Notes under the pieces: model-generated | Told to the model about the DNA's origin: nothing | Database searches by the model: none | Seen by the model: the letters and a program-made list of their open reading frames with translations, nothing else | NCBI RefSeq assembly: GCF_036924515.1 | Contig: NZ_JAZHRR010000001.1 | Span: forward strand, 1,149,001-1,213,000 | Direction: 5' to 3' | Length of the DNA stretch: 64,000 nt | From: Bradyrhizobium sp. AZCC 1610 | Lineage (GTDB): Bacteria; Pseudomonadota; Alphaproteobacteria; Rhizobiales; Xanthobacteraceae | In this document: in pieces, positions 17,224 to 26,561 of the stretch | Numbering within the stretch: position 1 is the stretch's first letter | Layout of the letters: every line of letters begins with the position of its first letter | Position numbers and translations under genes: made by a program

Positions 17224-18783
17224 CTACCTATTCCCCACCTTCTCCCATAGCCATTGCGCTACCGCATCCGGTGAGCTCTCCGCGTCATTGCCTGCCGCGC
17301 GCAGATTGGCCTCGCGCATGGTGGCAATGTCGATCTTTCCGAGCAGCGGCTGAAGCGCTTTGCGCAACGCTTCGTCATTGGCGCGCTTGGGCGCGAGCAG
17401 CACCATCGCGTCGTAGGGCGGGATCGCGCGCCTGATGTCGCCCAGCGTCACCAGATCGTATTTCGCGATCAGCCCGTCGCTGGTGTAGCCGGCGATGACG
17501 TCGACCTCACCGGAGGCGACGGCCGCATACATGAAGTCCGGCTGCATCTGCCGCTGGGCGCGGAACGACAAGCCGTAGGCCTTGCGCAGCGCGGTCCATT
17601 CGGGCCGCGAGAAGAATTCATAGTCACCGGCGATCGACATGTTCGCCGCGCGCGCGGCGAGGTCGGCGATGGTGCGGATGCCCAATTGTTCGGCGCGTTT
17701 GCGCGGCATCACCAGCGCATAGGCGTTCTCGAAGCCGAGTTCGCCCAGCAGCGTGATGTTCTGCTTTGCCAGCATCGTCTTCAATTCGGCCAATAGCTCC
17801 TGGCGCGGCCTGATGTCGGTGCGGTGGAACTGGTTGGCCCATAGCGTGCCGGAATAGTCGACATAGACGTCGATATCATCAGCCGCCAGCGCCTCGAAGA
17901 TGACGTTGGAGCCGAGGCCTTCCCGCGTCGTCGCAGGAAGCGAGGCCGCTTTCAGCCGCTGCGTCATCAATGCCGACAGCACATATTGTTCGGTGAAGGT
18001 TTTTGCGCCGATGATGTAGTTCGTCTGCGCGCGCATCATGGCAGGCACCAGCGTGACCGCAACGAGCGCGGCGATGCCGGCGCCGCCCAGCGCCGCGCGC
18101 AGGCGGCTGCGGTGGCGCAAGCCGCTTTCGATCAGCGCCAGCAGTTGATCGACCAGCAGCGCCAGCACCGCGGCGGCAAGGCAGCCGAACAGCACGAACA
18201 CCCAGTTCTGGGTCTGCAACCCTGCAAAGATGTAATTGCCGAGGCTGGTCTGGCCGATCGGCGTCGACAACGTTGCGGTGCCGATCACCCAGACCGCTGA
18301 TGTGCGGATGCCCGCCATCATCACCGGCAGCGCCAGCGGTAGTTCCACCGTGAACAGCGATTGCCGCGGCGTCATGCCGACGCCCTGCGCCGCTTCGAGG
18401 ATCGCAGGCTCGACACCCAGCAGGCCGGTGATGGTGTTGCGCAGCACCGGCAGCATCGAATAGAGCACCAGCGCCAGTACCGCGGGCAAAAATCCGAACG
18501 CGGAAAAACTGACGCCGAACCACGACAGCGAGAGTGCCGCAAGCGCCAGCAGCAGCGGATAGAACAGCGCCAGCAGCGCTAATCCCGGCACCGTCTGCAC
18601 GATACTGGCGAGCCCGAGCAGCGCGCCGCGCAGCACCGGCCGATGGCGCGAGAGGATCGCAAGCGGCAGGCTGACCAGAAGTCCGAGCGCCAGCGCGGTG
18701 ACGCTGACGCGGACATGACTGCCGAGATAGTCGGGCAGGTGGCCCAGCGCCTCGCCCCAGCGTGGATCGGCAAAGATGCTCAT
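17224..18783 (-). CDS. Osmoprotectant-type ABC permease fused to its substrate-binding domain
   Basis: This inner-membrane importer subunit has 519 residues. Residues 1-245 form an OpuB/ProW-like permease, with the ATPase-contact loop near EAAQGVGMTPRQSLF. After a further membrane helix, residues 260-519 form an OpuAC-type binding domain (starting IIGAKTFTEQYVL, with VYVDYSGTLW and VIAGYTSDG). Quaternary amines such as choline or glycine betaine are the expected family substrates; the exact one is unknown. The 4-bp overlap with the upstream ATPase gene shows a two-gene operon. Confidence 0.87.
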   Translation of the reverse strand: MSIFADPRWGEALGHLPDYLGSHVRVSVTALALGLLVSLPLAILSRHRPVLRGALLGLASIVQTVPGLALLALFYPLLLALAALSLSWFGVSFSAFGFLPAVLALVLYSMLPVLRNTITGLLGVEPAILEAAQGVGMTPRQSLFTVELPLALPVMMAGIRTSAVWVIGTATLSTPIGQTSLGNYIFAGLQTQNWVFVLFGCLAAAVLALLVDQLLALIESGLRHRSRLRAALGGAGIAALVAVTLVPAMMRAQTNYIIGAKTFTEQYVLSALMTQRLKAASLPATTREGLGSNVIFEALAADDIDVYVDYSGTLWANQFHRTDIRPRQELLAELKTMLAKQNITLLGELGFENAYALVMPRKRAEQLGIRTIADLAARAANMSIAGDYEFFSRPEWTALRKAYGLSFRAQRQMQPDFMYAAVASGEVDVIAGYTSDGLIAKYDLVTLGDIRRAIPPYDAMVLLAPKRANDEALRKALQPLLGKIDIATMREANLRAAGNDAESSPDAVAQWLWEKVGNR

Positions 18784-19568
18784 GCCGCACCGTCCCGCGG
18801 CAGCAGGGCGCCGAGCCGTTCGGCCTGCCGCCGCGGCGTGCGCATGAGTTCGCCGACGTAAGCATCGTCGCTTTCGGAAAGCTCTGATGGCGTGCCCTGC
18901 GCCAGCAGCCGGCCGCCTCCCATCACCGCGATCCGGTCGGCGAGCAGGATGGCTTCCGTCATGTCATGGGTGATCATGACCGTGGTCAGGCCGAGCGTGC
19001 GATGCAGCTCGCGAAAATCGTCGCCGAGCGCATCGCGGGTTAAGGGGTCAAGCGCGCCGAACGGCTCGTCCATCAGTACGATGCGCGGCTTTGCGGCCAG
19101 CGCGCGCGCCACGCTGACGCGCTGGCGCTGGCCGCCGGAGAGTTCATGCGGCAGCCGGTTGCGGTATTGCGGCCGGTCGAGCCTGACAAGGTCGAGCAGT
19201 TCATCCACCCGCGCGGAAATCTCGGCGGGCGGAGTGCCCGTTAGCTTCGGCGTAATGCCGATATTGTCGGCGACGCTGAGATGCGGAAACAGCCCGCCGC
19301 TCTGGAAGACATAGCCGATCCGCCGCCGCAGCAGGATAGGATCGACGTTGTGCACGTCCTCGCCTTCGACCGTGATCGAGCCGGAGTCCGCCTCGATCAG
19401 CCGGTTGGCAAGCCGCAACAGCGTGGTCTTGCCCGAACCGGAGCCGCCGACGATGGCCAAAAACTCGCCCTCGGCGACCTCGAGCGAGACGTCGTCGACG
19501 GCGACGACGCGGCCATCGTCAAAGGTCTTGCCGACATTCGCGTAAGCTATCAGTGGCGTGGTCGGCAT
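18780..19568 (-). CDS. ABC transporter ATPase, osmoprotectant type
   Basis: The 262-residue nucleotide-binding subunit has Walker A GGSGSGKTT, signature LSGGQRQRVS and Walker B IVLMDEPFGALDP. It powers the permease-receptor fusion encoded immediately downstream. The C-terminal CBS region of ProV-like proteins is absent or very short. I chose the ATG at 19568 (MPTTPLIAYANVGKTF); one at 19583 is equally open. Confidence 0.88.
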   Translation of the reverse strand: MPTTPLIAYANVGKTFDDGRVVAVDDVSLEVAEGEFLAIVGGSGSGKTTLLRLANRLIEADSGSITVEGEDVHNVDPILLRRRIGYVFQSGGLFPHLSVADNIGITPKLTGTPPAEISARVDELLDLVRLDRPQYRNRLPHELSGGQRQRVSVARALAAKPRIVLMDEPFGALDPLTRDALGDDFRELHRTLGLTTVMITHDMTEAILLADRIAVMGGGRLLAQGTPSELSESDDAYVGELMRTPRRQAERLGALLPRDGAA

Positions 19569-19853
19569 TCGGTGCGGTCCCAACCCTTGGCTCTTCCTAG
19601 CGGTACAGTGATAGCCGATAAATGGCCGGCCCGCGAATGTGGGACTTCAACTGTCCCCGGGAAGGCGTGAACGGGCGGGGTAATCGGGAAAATGCCCGGC
19701 ATCGGCGGCAGGTTGCCTACATGGCGGTTGACCTTACGAAACAGCGCTCATCGCCACCTGGTTGATGGTGACTGTATGGATTGCACAACCGATAGTTCCG
19801 CCAACCGATATCGTGCTTGCAGGTGACCTTTATTCCGCCTAACAGCGTTATGC

Positions 19854-20635
19854 ATGATCGATCGTGTGACGCTGATTACCGGTGCGTCGTCGGGAATAGG
19901 CGCCGAACTGGCACGCGTTTCGCATCAAAGGGCCATCGACTAGCCCTGGTTGATCGACACGGGGATCGCCTTGCAACGTTGGCGAGCGAAATCGTCGCCG
20001 CTGGTGGCGCGCGGCCGATTTTGATTCCTTGCGACCTCGAATACCCCGATACGTGCGATAAAATTGCCGCGGCCTTGGCCACGGAAGCGGTGGAGGTCGA
20101 GTTCGTCGTCAACAATGCGGGCTTCGGTCTGTTTGGCTGTGCGATCGAACTGGATCGGGCAGCGCAGCTCGGTATCGTCGCGGTCAACATCATGGCGCTG
20201 ACCGATTTGTCGCTACGCTTTGCCGACAGCTTGATACGGCATCGCGGTGGTATCCTCAATCTGGGTTCGCTTGCCGGCTTTCTGCCAGGCCCCGGAATGG
20301 CGGTGTATTATGCGTCCAAGGCTTACGTCCTGTCGTTCAGCGAAGCGCTACGCCAGGAACTCGCACCGCACGGAGTGCGCGTGACGACGCTCTGTCCCGG
20401 TTCGGTGTCGACGGAATTTCAGGCGCGGGCCGGGATTAAACCCGGATTTGAACATGAAATGCTGAACATCCCGGCATCTGATGTCGCGCAGGCCGGGTAT
20501 CGCGGCCTGATGGCGAATAAGCGCGTGGTGCTGCCCGGTCCCGGCATCAAGATTATTTCGGTTCTGCTCCGGCTGTTTCCGCGCGCGTTTATCCTGGCGG
20601 CGGTCGGTCGCATTCAGCTACGAAAGCGCGGATAA
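19854..20635 (+). pseudogene. Short-chain dehydrogenase broken by a 1-base deletion
   Basis: From ATG 19854 the frame reads MIDRVTLITGASSGIGAELARV and then stops after a few codons. The continuation FASKGHRLALVDRHGDRL, with NNAGFGLFG and the catalytic YYASK, is in the next frame. One T is missing in the TTT at 19917-19920; restoring it gives an uninterrupted dehydrogenase of about 260 residues. It is either a recent pseudogene or a homopolymer sequencing error. The long downstream frame that opens at 19817 lacks the cofactor motif. Confidence 0.8.
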
Positions 20636-20733
20636 GCTTTCACCGTCCCCATTGCTTCCGACCCCAAGGCAGGGGGTGTGCTGCGTTGGCAATACACATT
20701 GCCAGATGTTCGCGCGGTGTCGCTATTCCCTTC

Positions 20734-20758
20734 AAAGCCCCGGGTCCTTCGGGGCTTT
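20734..20758. terminator. Terminator-like hairpin between convergent genes
   Basis: AAAGCCCC (20734-20741) pairs perfectly with GGGGCTTT (20751-20758) around a 9-base loop. It lies between the broken dehydrogenase and the convergent lactonase gene and could act on both strands. Confidence 0.65.
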
Positions 20759-20798
20759 GTAGCTCAGAATCTGTCGCTCACGTCGGCAGGCGCAGCTC

Positions 20799-21965
20799 TC
20801 ACGGGACGTCGACAATCTCCACCCAATTCGCGCCATTACCGACCGGGTAGCGACTGGGCTCGCCCAGCTTTCCGGTGCTTTGGTCGATCTTGTAGACCGA
20901 CAGGCGGTCCGACTTTTCACCCGAAGCGACGAGATACTGGCCGCTAGGATCGATCTTGATGCCGCGCGGCTGCGCCTCAGTTGCGAAATTGGTGACGTAG
21001 GTAAGCTTGCCGGTTTCGGCCGTCACCGTGAACAGGGCGATCTTGTTGCTGGTGCGTTCGGTCGAATACAGGAATTTGCCATTGGGCGTGGTCTGGATGT
21101 CGGCCGCCCAGACTTTCGGCTTGTCGTCCTTTGGTGCGGCTGCCGCGGGCGCCGGTGCGGCGCCGGCCGGCGCCTGCGGCGCGCCCCAGACGAGACCGGC
21201 CTCCGCCGGCACAGAACTGATGCTCTCTACGAGCGTCAGCGTTCCCTTGGCCGTGTCGATCGCATATTGCGTGACGTGTCCCGAGAGCTCGTTTAGCACA
21301 TAAAGGTTCTTGTTGTCCGGCGAGAGCGTCATGTGGCGCGGGCCGTGACCTGCTTCCGGGCTGACCGCCGCCGGCTCATTGGCCGTGAGCTTGCCGGTCT
21401 TGCTATCGAAGATGAACTGCAGCACCTGATTGGCGCTGAGTATGGTCGCATAGACGAACTTGTTGCTGCGGTCGGGCAGGATCGCATGCGCATTGCGGCC
21501 AGTGGCGATTACCTGAATAGCTTCCGCCTCCACCAGCCCATTTTCGCCGATCGGGCTTACCGCAAGTTTGTCGCCGCCATAGGAGGCGGTGAACAGGTAA
21601 CGCCCGGTGTGATCGGTCGACACATAGGGCATGCTGTCGGGAAGCGGCGCCGACGCCTTTTGCGTGAGCGCGCCGGTCGCGGGATCGATGGCGTAGGTCA
21701 ATACGCGTGTTGGCTGCGAGCGGATTACGGCATAGAGCTGCTTTTTGCTCGGGCTCACCGTCATTGGCATGACCAGTTTGGCGGCCTCGGCCTTGCCGAT
21801 CGGTGTCAGCGCGCCGGTGCTGGTGTCCATGATGTAGCTGTCGATATTGCCGTCCTGTGCATTCGACACGTAGACGAACGTCTTGGCCGCGGCCATCGAG
21901 GTCACTCCGATTATAAACAGCAGCGCGAGCGCGACGCTCGTCGCTCCACTTCTTGGCGTTTTCAT
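20799..21965 (-). CDS. Exported lactonase-family beta-propeller protein
   Basis: The 388-residue protein has a signal peptide (hydrophobic LALLFIIGVTSMAAA) and repeated blades of the Pgl/lactonase type, such as VYVSNAQDGNIDSY, LYAVIRSQPTRVLTY and LYVLNELSGHVTQY. An Ala/Pro-rich insert (APQAPAGAAPAPAAAAP) interrupts the blades. Family members hydrolyse 6-phosphogluconolactone or other lactones, but an exported form is unlikely to serve the pentose phosphate pathway, so the substrate is unknown. I chose ATG 21965 (MKTPRSG), preceded by GGGAGAGCAAAA. Confidence 0.82.
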   Translation of the reverse strand: MKTPRSGATSVALALLFIIGVTSMAAAKTFVYVSNAQDGNIDSYIMDTSTGALTPIGKAEAAKLVMPMTVSPSKKQLYAVIRSQPTRVLTYAIDPATGALTQKASAPLPDSMPYVSTDHTGRYLFTASYGGDKLAVSPIGENGLVEAEAIQVIATGRNAHAILPDRSNKFVYATILSANQVLQFIFDSKTGKLTANEPAAVSPEAGHGPRHMTLSPDNKNLYVLNELSGHVTQYAIDTAKGTLTLVESISSVPAEAGLVWGAPQAPAGAAPAPAAAAPKDDKPKVWAADIQTTPNGKFLYSTERTSNKIALFTVTAETGKLTYVTNFATEAQPRGIKIDPSGQYLVASGEKSDRLSVYKIDQSTGKLGEPSRYPVGNGANWVEIVDVP

Positions 21966-22288
21966 TTTTGCTCTCCCCGGACTTGTCAAAAGTAGCTTTC
22001 GGCCGCAGTCAGCGCTGAGACCTCATTGTGTCTCCGAGGCTCAGGCCAAGAGCATCATACCCTGTCAAACAAGCAGACCAACAGGAGACACACAGGCTCG
22101 TTTTTGCGGCTAGCAAGAGGGGACATTCGGCCAGGCTCTTCTCTACATTTCAGAACTGATGGCAACGCAAATTGCGCCGGCCGGCGCCTTGCCGCGAGAG
22201 GTGGCATCGCCTCAAAGATCAGCGGCAAGGCATCGAGGCGTTCCCACCGTCCAGGAGGGCCGTGCTCTATTTCTTTCGCGTGCGATGT
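21966..22288. other. Intergenic region, nothing recognised
   Basis: These 323 bases lie upstream of the lactonase gene and should hold its promoter. No recognisable gene or repeat is seen. The end of the RlpA-like gene borders it. Confidence 0.4.
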
Positions 22289-22783
22289 TCAGCCAACCGG
22301 TCCGGGGATCCAATAGTCGCCGGAAAGTGGCCTAACTCTTACGCCATAAATTACCCCGAGCTGCAGGCTCGGATCGAAATGGCGCATCGCCCGCTCATTG
22401 AGGTCAATGATGCGGCCAGGCGTTAGTGGCCCCACGTCATTTATCTTGACGATGACCTTCTTGCCTACAGCCTCAACGAGGGCATACTTCGGCCTGGCGC
22501 CATATTGGACCCCACCAAATTTCTGGCGCAAACTCGTCTTGATGGCAGCCGCCCAGACAGAGGGTTCATAGCGCTCGCCGGAGGCTGTGTTCGGGCCGCC
22601 CTCCCGCCATCCAGGCCGGAACGGGTTGTACGTGGATGCTGCGCCAACGATCGCATCCCCAGAAGCGGCGTTGACGACGGCGCTTGAATGAACTGCAGCG
22701 ATTTCACTTCGAGCAACGGTAACAGAAATGGTAAGCGCAACTACGGCGCCGCAAATTGCGGCGCTCGAGCGAAACAACATCAT
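22289..22783 (-). CDS. RlpA-like double-psi beta-barrel protein
   Basis: The 164-residue exported protein has an N-terminal signal peptide (ICGAVVALTISVTVARS) and an RlpA-type double-psi beta-barrel. Its conserved pieces are NTASGERY, WAAAIKTSL and VKINDVGPLTPGRIIDL. RlpA proteins bind or cleave peptidoglycan strands without stem peptides near the septum. The SPOR domain of long RlpA proteins is missing. AAGGAG lies just before two adjacent ATGs; the second (22780) has better spacing. Confidence 0.8.
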   Translation of the reverse strand: MMLFRSSAAICGAVVALTISVTVARSEIAAVHSSAVVNAASGDAIVGAASTYNPFRPGWREGGPNTASGERYEPSVWAAAIKTSLRQKFGGVQYGARPKYALVEAVGKKVIVKINDVGPLTPGRIIDLNERAMRHFDPSLQLGVIYGVRVRPLSGDYWIPGPVG

Positions 22784-23052
22784 AACTCCTTGACTGATTT
22801 TTTAGATCGTTCGGTTCCCGACGCCGCAAAACATGGTCAAGCGAACGCGGATGCTTGACGAACTCGCGCTGATTTTTGCGGATTCGTGCCAATCCTGGCG
22901 ACGGAACCGTTGTGGGAACCAGGGTGGTCCTCGCACAAGTGTTCTTAGTTCTCACCGACTAAGACAGAAATTGCGTCAGCAGCATGACTGAATAGAGCCT
23001 CTTTGTTAGGGCGTGAGTAGGAGCAAGCGTCTGACCGATGTCCCCCTTGAGG

Positions 23053-23253
23053 TCAAAAGCTGTCGTGGGGGTAACGTCCGCTGCCAGCGCAATGCGGATG
23101 TTCGTCTTTCAGTGCTTCCTGTCCCTCAATATCCAGATGATTGGTCGGCTCATCGAGGAGATAGAAGTTCGGTTGGGTCGGCCGGAGCAGCAGCATGCCC
23201 AGCCGCGGCGGACGATCGTGTGCATCGGCGCGTCGGCGCAAGGAGTGAGGCAA
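23053..23253 (-). pseudogene. Relic of an ABC-F ATPase gene
   Basis: The reverse strand encodes LGMLLLRPTQPNFYLLDEPT followed by NHLDIEGQEAL, the Walker B and D-loop of an ABC-F (Uup/EttA-like) ATPase. It continues into degraded sequence ending PHDSF, which resembles the SHDRSF switch. No Walker A or second domain is present. The flanks 22784-23052 and 23254-23399 hold nothing I recognise. The fragment is too short to function. Confidence 0.75.
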
Positions 23254-23399
23254 AAGCCCGCCCCGCGAGGGAGGGCGAGTTGAAGTCTCGGTCCGCTCAG
23301 CTCTGAAAGCCGAAGCTGGTCAACGACCGCGTCGCAGGCCTTCGTTGAACTTCTCCTTCGTACCCGCTAAGGCATCCCTCCAAACCTTGGGGAGAAAAC

Positions 23400-24227
23400 A
23401 TGGCGGATACCGCACAGCCGATGGCGGTCGCGCTTGGCGATGCGACAGTGGCGTTTCGCGTGGCCGGCGACCGGGTCTATACGGCCGTCGAGAAGGCCAA
23501 TCTGTCCGTCCCCCATGGCGAGTTCGTCGCCATTGTGGGCCCGACCGGCTGCGGGAAATCGACGCTGCTCAACGTGGCGGCCGGGCTTTTGAAGCCCGCC
23601 GCGGGGTCGGTGAAGATTTTCGATCAGCCGCTGACCGGCCTGAACCGGGATGCCGGCTACCTGTTTCAGGCCGATGCGCTGTTTCCCTGGAAGACCGCGA
23701 TCGACAATGTCGCCATTGGCCTCGACATCAAGGGCGCGCCGCGCGAGCAGGCGCTGCAGCGCGCGCAGGGCTGGCTCACATCAGTGGGGCTCGGCGCGTT
23801 CGCCAACCGCTATCCGCACATGCTGTCCGGCGGGCAGCGCAAGCGTGTCGGGCTGGCGCAGGTGCTGATCCGCGACCCCAAGATATTGCTGATGGACGAG
23901 CCGTTCGGCCCGCTCGACGCCCAGACCCGGCAGATCATGGGCAATCTGCTGCTGGAATTATGGAACGCCGACCGCAAGGCGGTGCTGTTCGTCACCCACG
24001 ATCTCGAAGAGGCGATCGCGCTCGCCGATCGTGTCGTGATCATGTCGGCAGGGCCATCCGCGCGCATCATCGGCGACTGGCGGGTGCCGCTGCCGCGCCC
24101 GCGCGACATCTCGGAAGTGCGGATGGAAAAGCAATTCCACGAACTGCACCGCGAAATCTGGAGCGTGCTGAAGGACGAAGTGATGAAGGGTTATGCGCAG
24201 TCGACGCTAAGTGCGGAGGTCGGCTGA
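23400..24227 (+). CDS. NitT/TauT-family ABC transporter ATPase
   Basis: The 275-residue nucleotide-binding protein has Walker A GPTGCGKST, a Q-loop in YLFQADALFPWK, signature LSGGQRKRVG and Walker B ILLMDEPFGPLD. This is the nitrate/sulfonate/taurine importer class. It overlaps the permease gene by one base (TGATG). A receptor of matching class lies 4.5 kb downstream at 29544. The substrate cannot be read from sequence. Confidence 0.9.
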   Translation: MADTAQPMAVALGDATVAFRVAGDRVYTAVEKANLSVPHGEFVAIVGPTGCGKSTLLNVAAGLLKPAAGSVKIFDQPLTGLNRDAGYLFQADALFPWKTAIDNVAIGLDIKGAPREQALQRAQGWLTSVGLGAFANRYPHMLSGGQRKRVGLAQVLIRDPKILLMDEPFGPLDAQTRQIMGNLLLELWNADRKAVLFVTHDLEEAIALADRVVIMSAGPSARIIGDWRVPLPRPRDISEVRMEKQFHELHREIWSVLKDEVMKGYAQSTLSAEVG

Positions 24228-25015
24228 TGTCGCGCCTGACACTGCTGTTCTGGCAATTGATGGTGGCCGTGGTCGCACTATCGCTGTGGCAGTTCCTCGC
24301 CACCGTGCCGGTGTTCGGCCGCATCCTGCTGCCGCCGTTCTTCTTCTCCAACCCGGTCGACGTCGCGAGCCAGATCGTCAAATGGTTCTCCTCCGGCGTG
24401 ATCTGGAAGCATCTGATGATCACGCTGTGGGAGTCGGTGCTGGCTTTCGTGATCGGCTCGGTCGGCGGCGTGCTGGTCGGCTTCTGGTTCGCGCGCCAGC
24501 CGCGCGTCGCCGCGGTGTTCGATCCCTACGTCAAGATGGTCAACGCGCTGCCGCGCGTGGTGCTGGCGCCGATCTTCACGTTGTGGCTCGGCCTCGGCAT
24601 CTGGTCCAAGGTCGCGCTCGGCGTGACGCTGGTGTTCTTCATCGTGTTCTTCAACGTCTATCAGGGTGTCAAGGAAGTCTCACCGACGGTACTGGATAAT
24701 GGCCGCATGTTAGGGATGAGCGAGCGTCAGCTGACGCGCCACGTTTACTGGCCGTCGGCGCTGTCGTGGATGTTCTCTTCGCTGCACACTGCGGTCGGCT
24801 TTGCTGTGGTCGGCGCCGTGGTCGGCGAATATCTGGGATCGGCGGCCGGTCTCGGCTACCTGATCCAGCAGGCCGAAGGCGTGTTCGATGTCGCCGCCGT
24901 GTTTGCCGGCATGTTCGTGCTGTCGGCCTTCGTCATCCTGATCGACATGGTGGTGACACTGGTCGAGCGGCGGCTGCTGGTGTGGCGGCCGGTGGTGGCG
25001 GACGGCAGGGGGTAA
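24227..25015 (+). CDS. NitT/TauT-family ABC transporter permease
   Basis: The 262-residue inner-membrane protein has six hydrophobic segments and the TauC/SsuC-type coupling loop (VLDNGRMLGMSERQLTRHVY). It starts within the ATPase stop codon and is translated with it. Palindromic repeats follow directly, where a receptor gene would be expected. Confidence 0.9.
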   Translation: MSRLTLLFWQLMVAVVALSLWQFLATVPVFGRILLPPFFFSNPVDVASQIVKWFSSGVIWKHLMITLWESVLAFVIGSVGGVLVGFWFARQPRVAAVFDPYVKMVNALPRVVLAPIFTLWLGLGIWSKVALGVTLVFFIVFFNVYQGVKEVSPTVLDNGRMLGMSERQLTRHVYWPSALSWMFSSLHTAVGFAVVGAVVGEYLGSAAGLGYLIQQAEGVFDVAAVFAGMFVLSAFVILIDMVVTLVERRLLVWRPVVADGRG

Positions 25016-25024
25016 CGCTTCCTG

Positions 25025-25214
25025 CCGTCATTGCGAGCGAAGCGAAGCAATCCATCGCGCCGCACGCGGAGACGTGGATTGCTTCGTCGCTTTGCTCCTC
25101 GCAATGACGGCGGAGAGAACCGTAGGGTGGGCAAAGCGGAGCGTGCCCACCATCAAGATTGCAATGCGGATGGATGGTGGGCATGGCGCGAAGGGCGCCT
25201 TTGCCCACCCTGCG
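25025..25214. repeat. Two adjacent palindromic repeats
   Basis: The first (25025-25110) has arms GTCATTGCGAGCGAAGCG and the matching CTCGCAATGAC. The second (25122-25214) begins GTAGGGTGGGCAAAGCGG and ends TTTGCCCACCCTGC. They mark the junction between the NitT/TauT permease and an unrelated block of genes. Confidence 0.8.
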
Positions 25215-25251
25215 ATTCTCCTGGTCTGGCGTCCGGCGGCCGAAGGCCCCA

Positions 25252-25713
25252 CTACGTGGCGACATCGGATGCTAGTCGAAATTGCGGATCCAATTTCACG
25301 TCAGCGGTAATCGAGTTGGAAATGAAGCAGTTTTCCTTCACCTTGGCCATGATCGTTCGGGCGGCCGCGATTTCAGCCTGTCTTCCCAAGGTCAGGGTTG
25401 GCCGAACGCTGACTTCAACAATCCGATATTTGCCGTCGACATTTGCCAGCAAGCCTTCCGCGGCGCTTTCATAGGCCACAAACTCCAGCCCCTTGCTTTG
25501 AGCGAACGATACAAACGTCAGCATCAAGCAAGCATTCAGCGCGGCGACCACCATTTCTTCGGGAGCCCAGACGCCTGCCGCTCCCTTGAATTCAGGAGGA
25601 CTGCCGATCTCGATGTCGGGTTTGCCGGGTGCGGACGTTCGGCCGCGGCGAGCGGTGTCCCAGACCAGGTTGTTCCTGTATTGAAAGGACTTGTAGGTTT
25701 TCCCTGTTGCCAC
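25252..25713 (-). CDS. OsmC/Ohr-family protein
   Basis: OsmC-family proteins detoxify organic hydroperoxides with a pair of cysteines. The 153-residue protein has the first cysteine in VVAALNACLMLTF and the second in VKENCFISNS, spaced as usual. I chose the GTG at 25713 because GGAGG stands 5 bases upstream; upstream sequence is out of character. It is convergent with the permease and is separated from the cupin gene by a repeat. Confidence 0.85.
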   Translation of the reverse strand: MATGKTYKSFQYRNNLVWDTARRGRTSAPGKPDIEIGSPPEFKGAAGVWAPEEMVVAALNACLMLTFVSFAQSKGLEFVAYESAAEGLLANVDGKYRIVEVSVRPTLTLGRQAEIAAARTIMAKVKENCFISNSITADVKLDPQFRLASDVAT

Positions 25714-25751
25714 GTGATCCTCCAGGATGACCTTATCGGAGCTCGCAGAAT

Positions 25752-25845
25752 GTAGCGTCGGCAAAGCGAAGCGTGCCCACCATCTGCAGATCATGGGGAC
25801 GCTGGATGGTGGGCATGGCACTGCGTGCCTTTGCCCACCATGCGG
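25752..25845. repeat. Palindromic GTGGGCAAAG-type repeat
   Basis: It starts GTAGCGTCGGCAAAGCGAAG and ends CTTTGCCCACCATGCGG. It is a further copy of the family at 25122-25214 and lies between the OsmC and cupin genes. Confidence 0.75.
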
Positions 25846-25878
25846 CTATCGCAATGGCGGCGGAGGGGCCGTGGCCCT

Positions 25879-26328
25879 TCAATTCAACATCTTCGTATCG
25901 TCAGGCGCCTGCGGCGGCGTCTTGATCGCGATCGCCTTGATGGTGCGGCCGTCGGGCTTGGTGCCGCCATGCGCGGTGCCCTTCGGGATCACGACGAGAT
26001 CGCCCGGCTTCACCTTCACTTCCTTGTCGCCCAGCCAGATCGTGCCGGTGCCGTCGAGGATGTACTGGATCTCGTTGGTGCTGGGATGCATGTGCTTGCC
26101 GACATTGCCGTCCTGGATCGAGATGGTCATGCCGTCGGCGGCAACGAACAATTTGGAGCGCATGCCGGTGCCCGAGGGCATGCCGAGCGCATCGCCCTCG
26201 AGTTCGCCGGTATGGATGACCTGCGCCGTGATGTTCTCGGCGGCGATCGCCGGCCGCAACAGATGAGTGACGCTGCAACCGGCGGCGAACGCGGCGGCGA
26301 GCGATAGCGTGATGGCCAGGCGATTCAT
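25879..26328 (-). CDS. Exported cupin-domain protein
   Basis: The 149-residue protein has a signal peptide or lipoprotein-like start (LAAAFAAGCSVTHLL) and a single cupin barrel. Cupin motif 1 is GKHMHPSTNEIQYILDGTG and motif 2 is KPGDLVVIPKGTAHGG; the histidines and glutamate would bind a metal. The reaction is unknown. The Cys in the signal region could be a lipidation site, though its context is imperfect. Confidence 0.8.
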   Translation of the reverse strand: MNRLAITLSLAAAFAAGCSVTHLLRPAIAAENITAQVIHTGELEGDALGMPSGTGMRSKLFVAADGMTISIQDGNVGKHMHPSTNEIQYILDGTGTIWLGDKEVKVKPGDLVVIPKGTAHGGTKPDGRTIKAIAIKTPPQAPDDTKMLN

Positions 26329-26561
26329 GGGCAGTCCCCCCTGTGTTGATTATTATGGGTGCGATGCTATGCCGCGAAACGGTTGCTGACCAGAGGTCGA
26401 GAAGTCGATCGGCCAAGACGGGGGCCTTCGACGAGGCTGGCGATATGGTTGGCCGGATTGTTCGTCGGGCGCCGGAATTGCTTGAGGCCCCCGCGTTGCG
26501 CGTTTGCCACAGGCTTTGAAATAGGCCGGCAATCTTTGGGTCGCCTGATCGACTTTATTCC

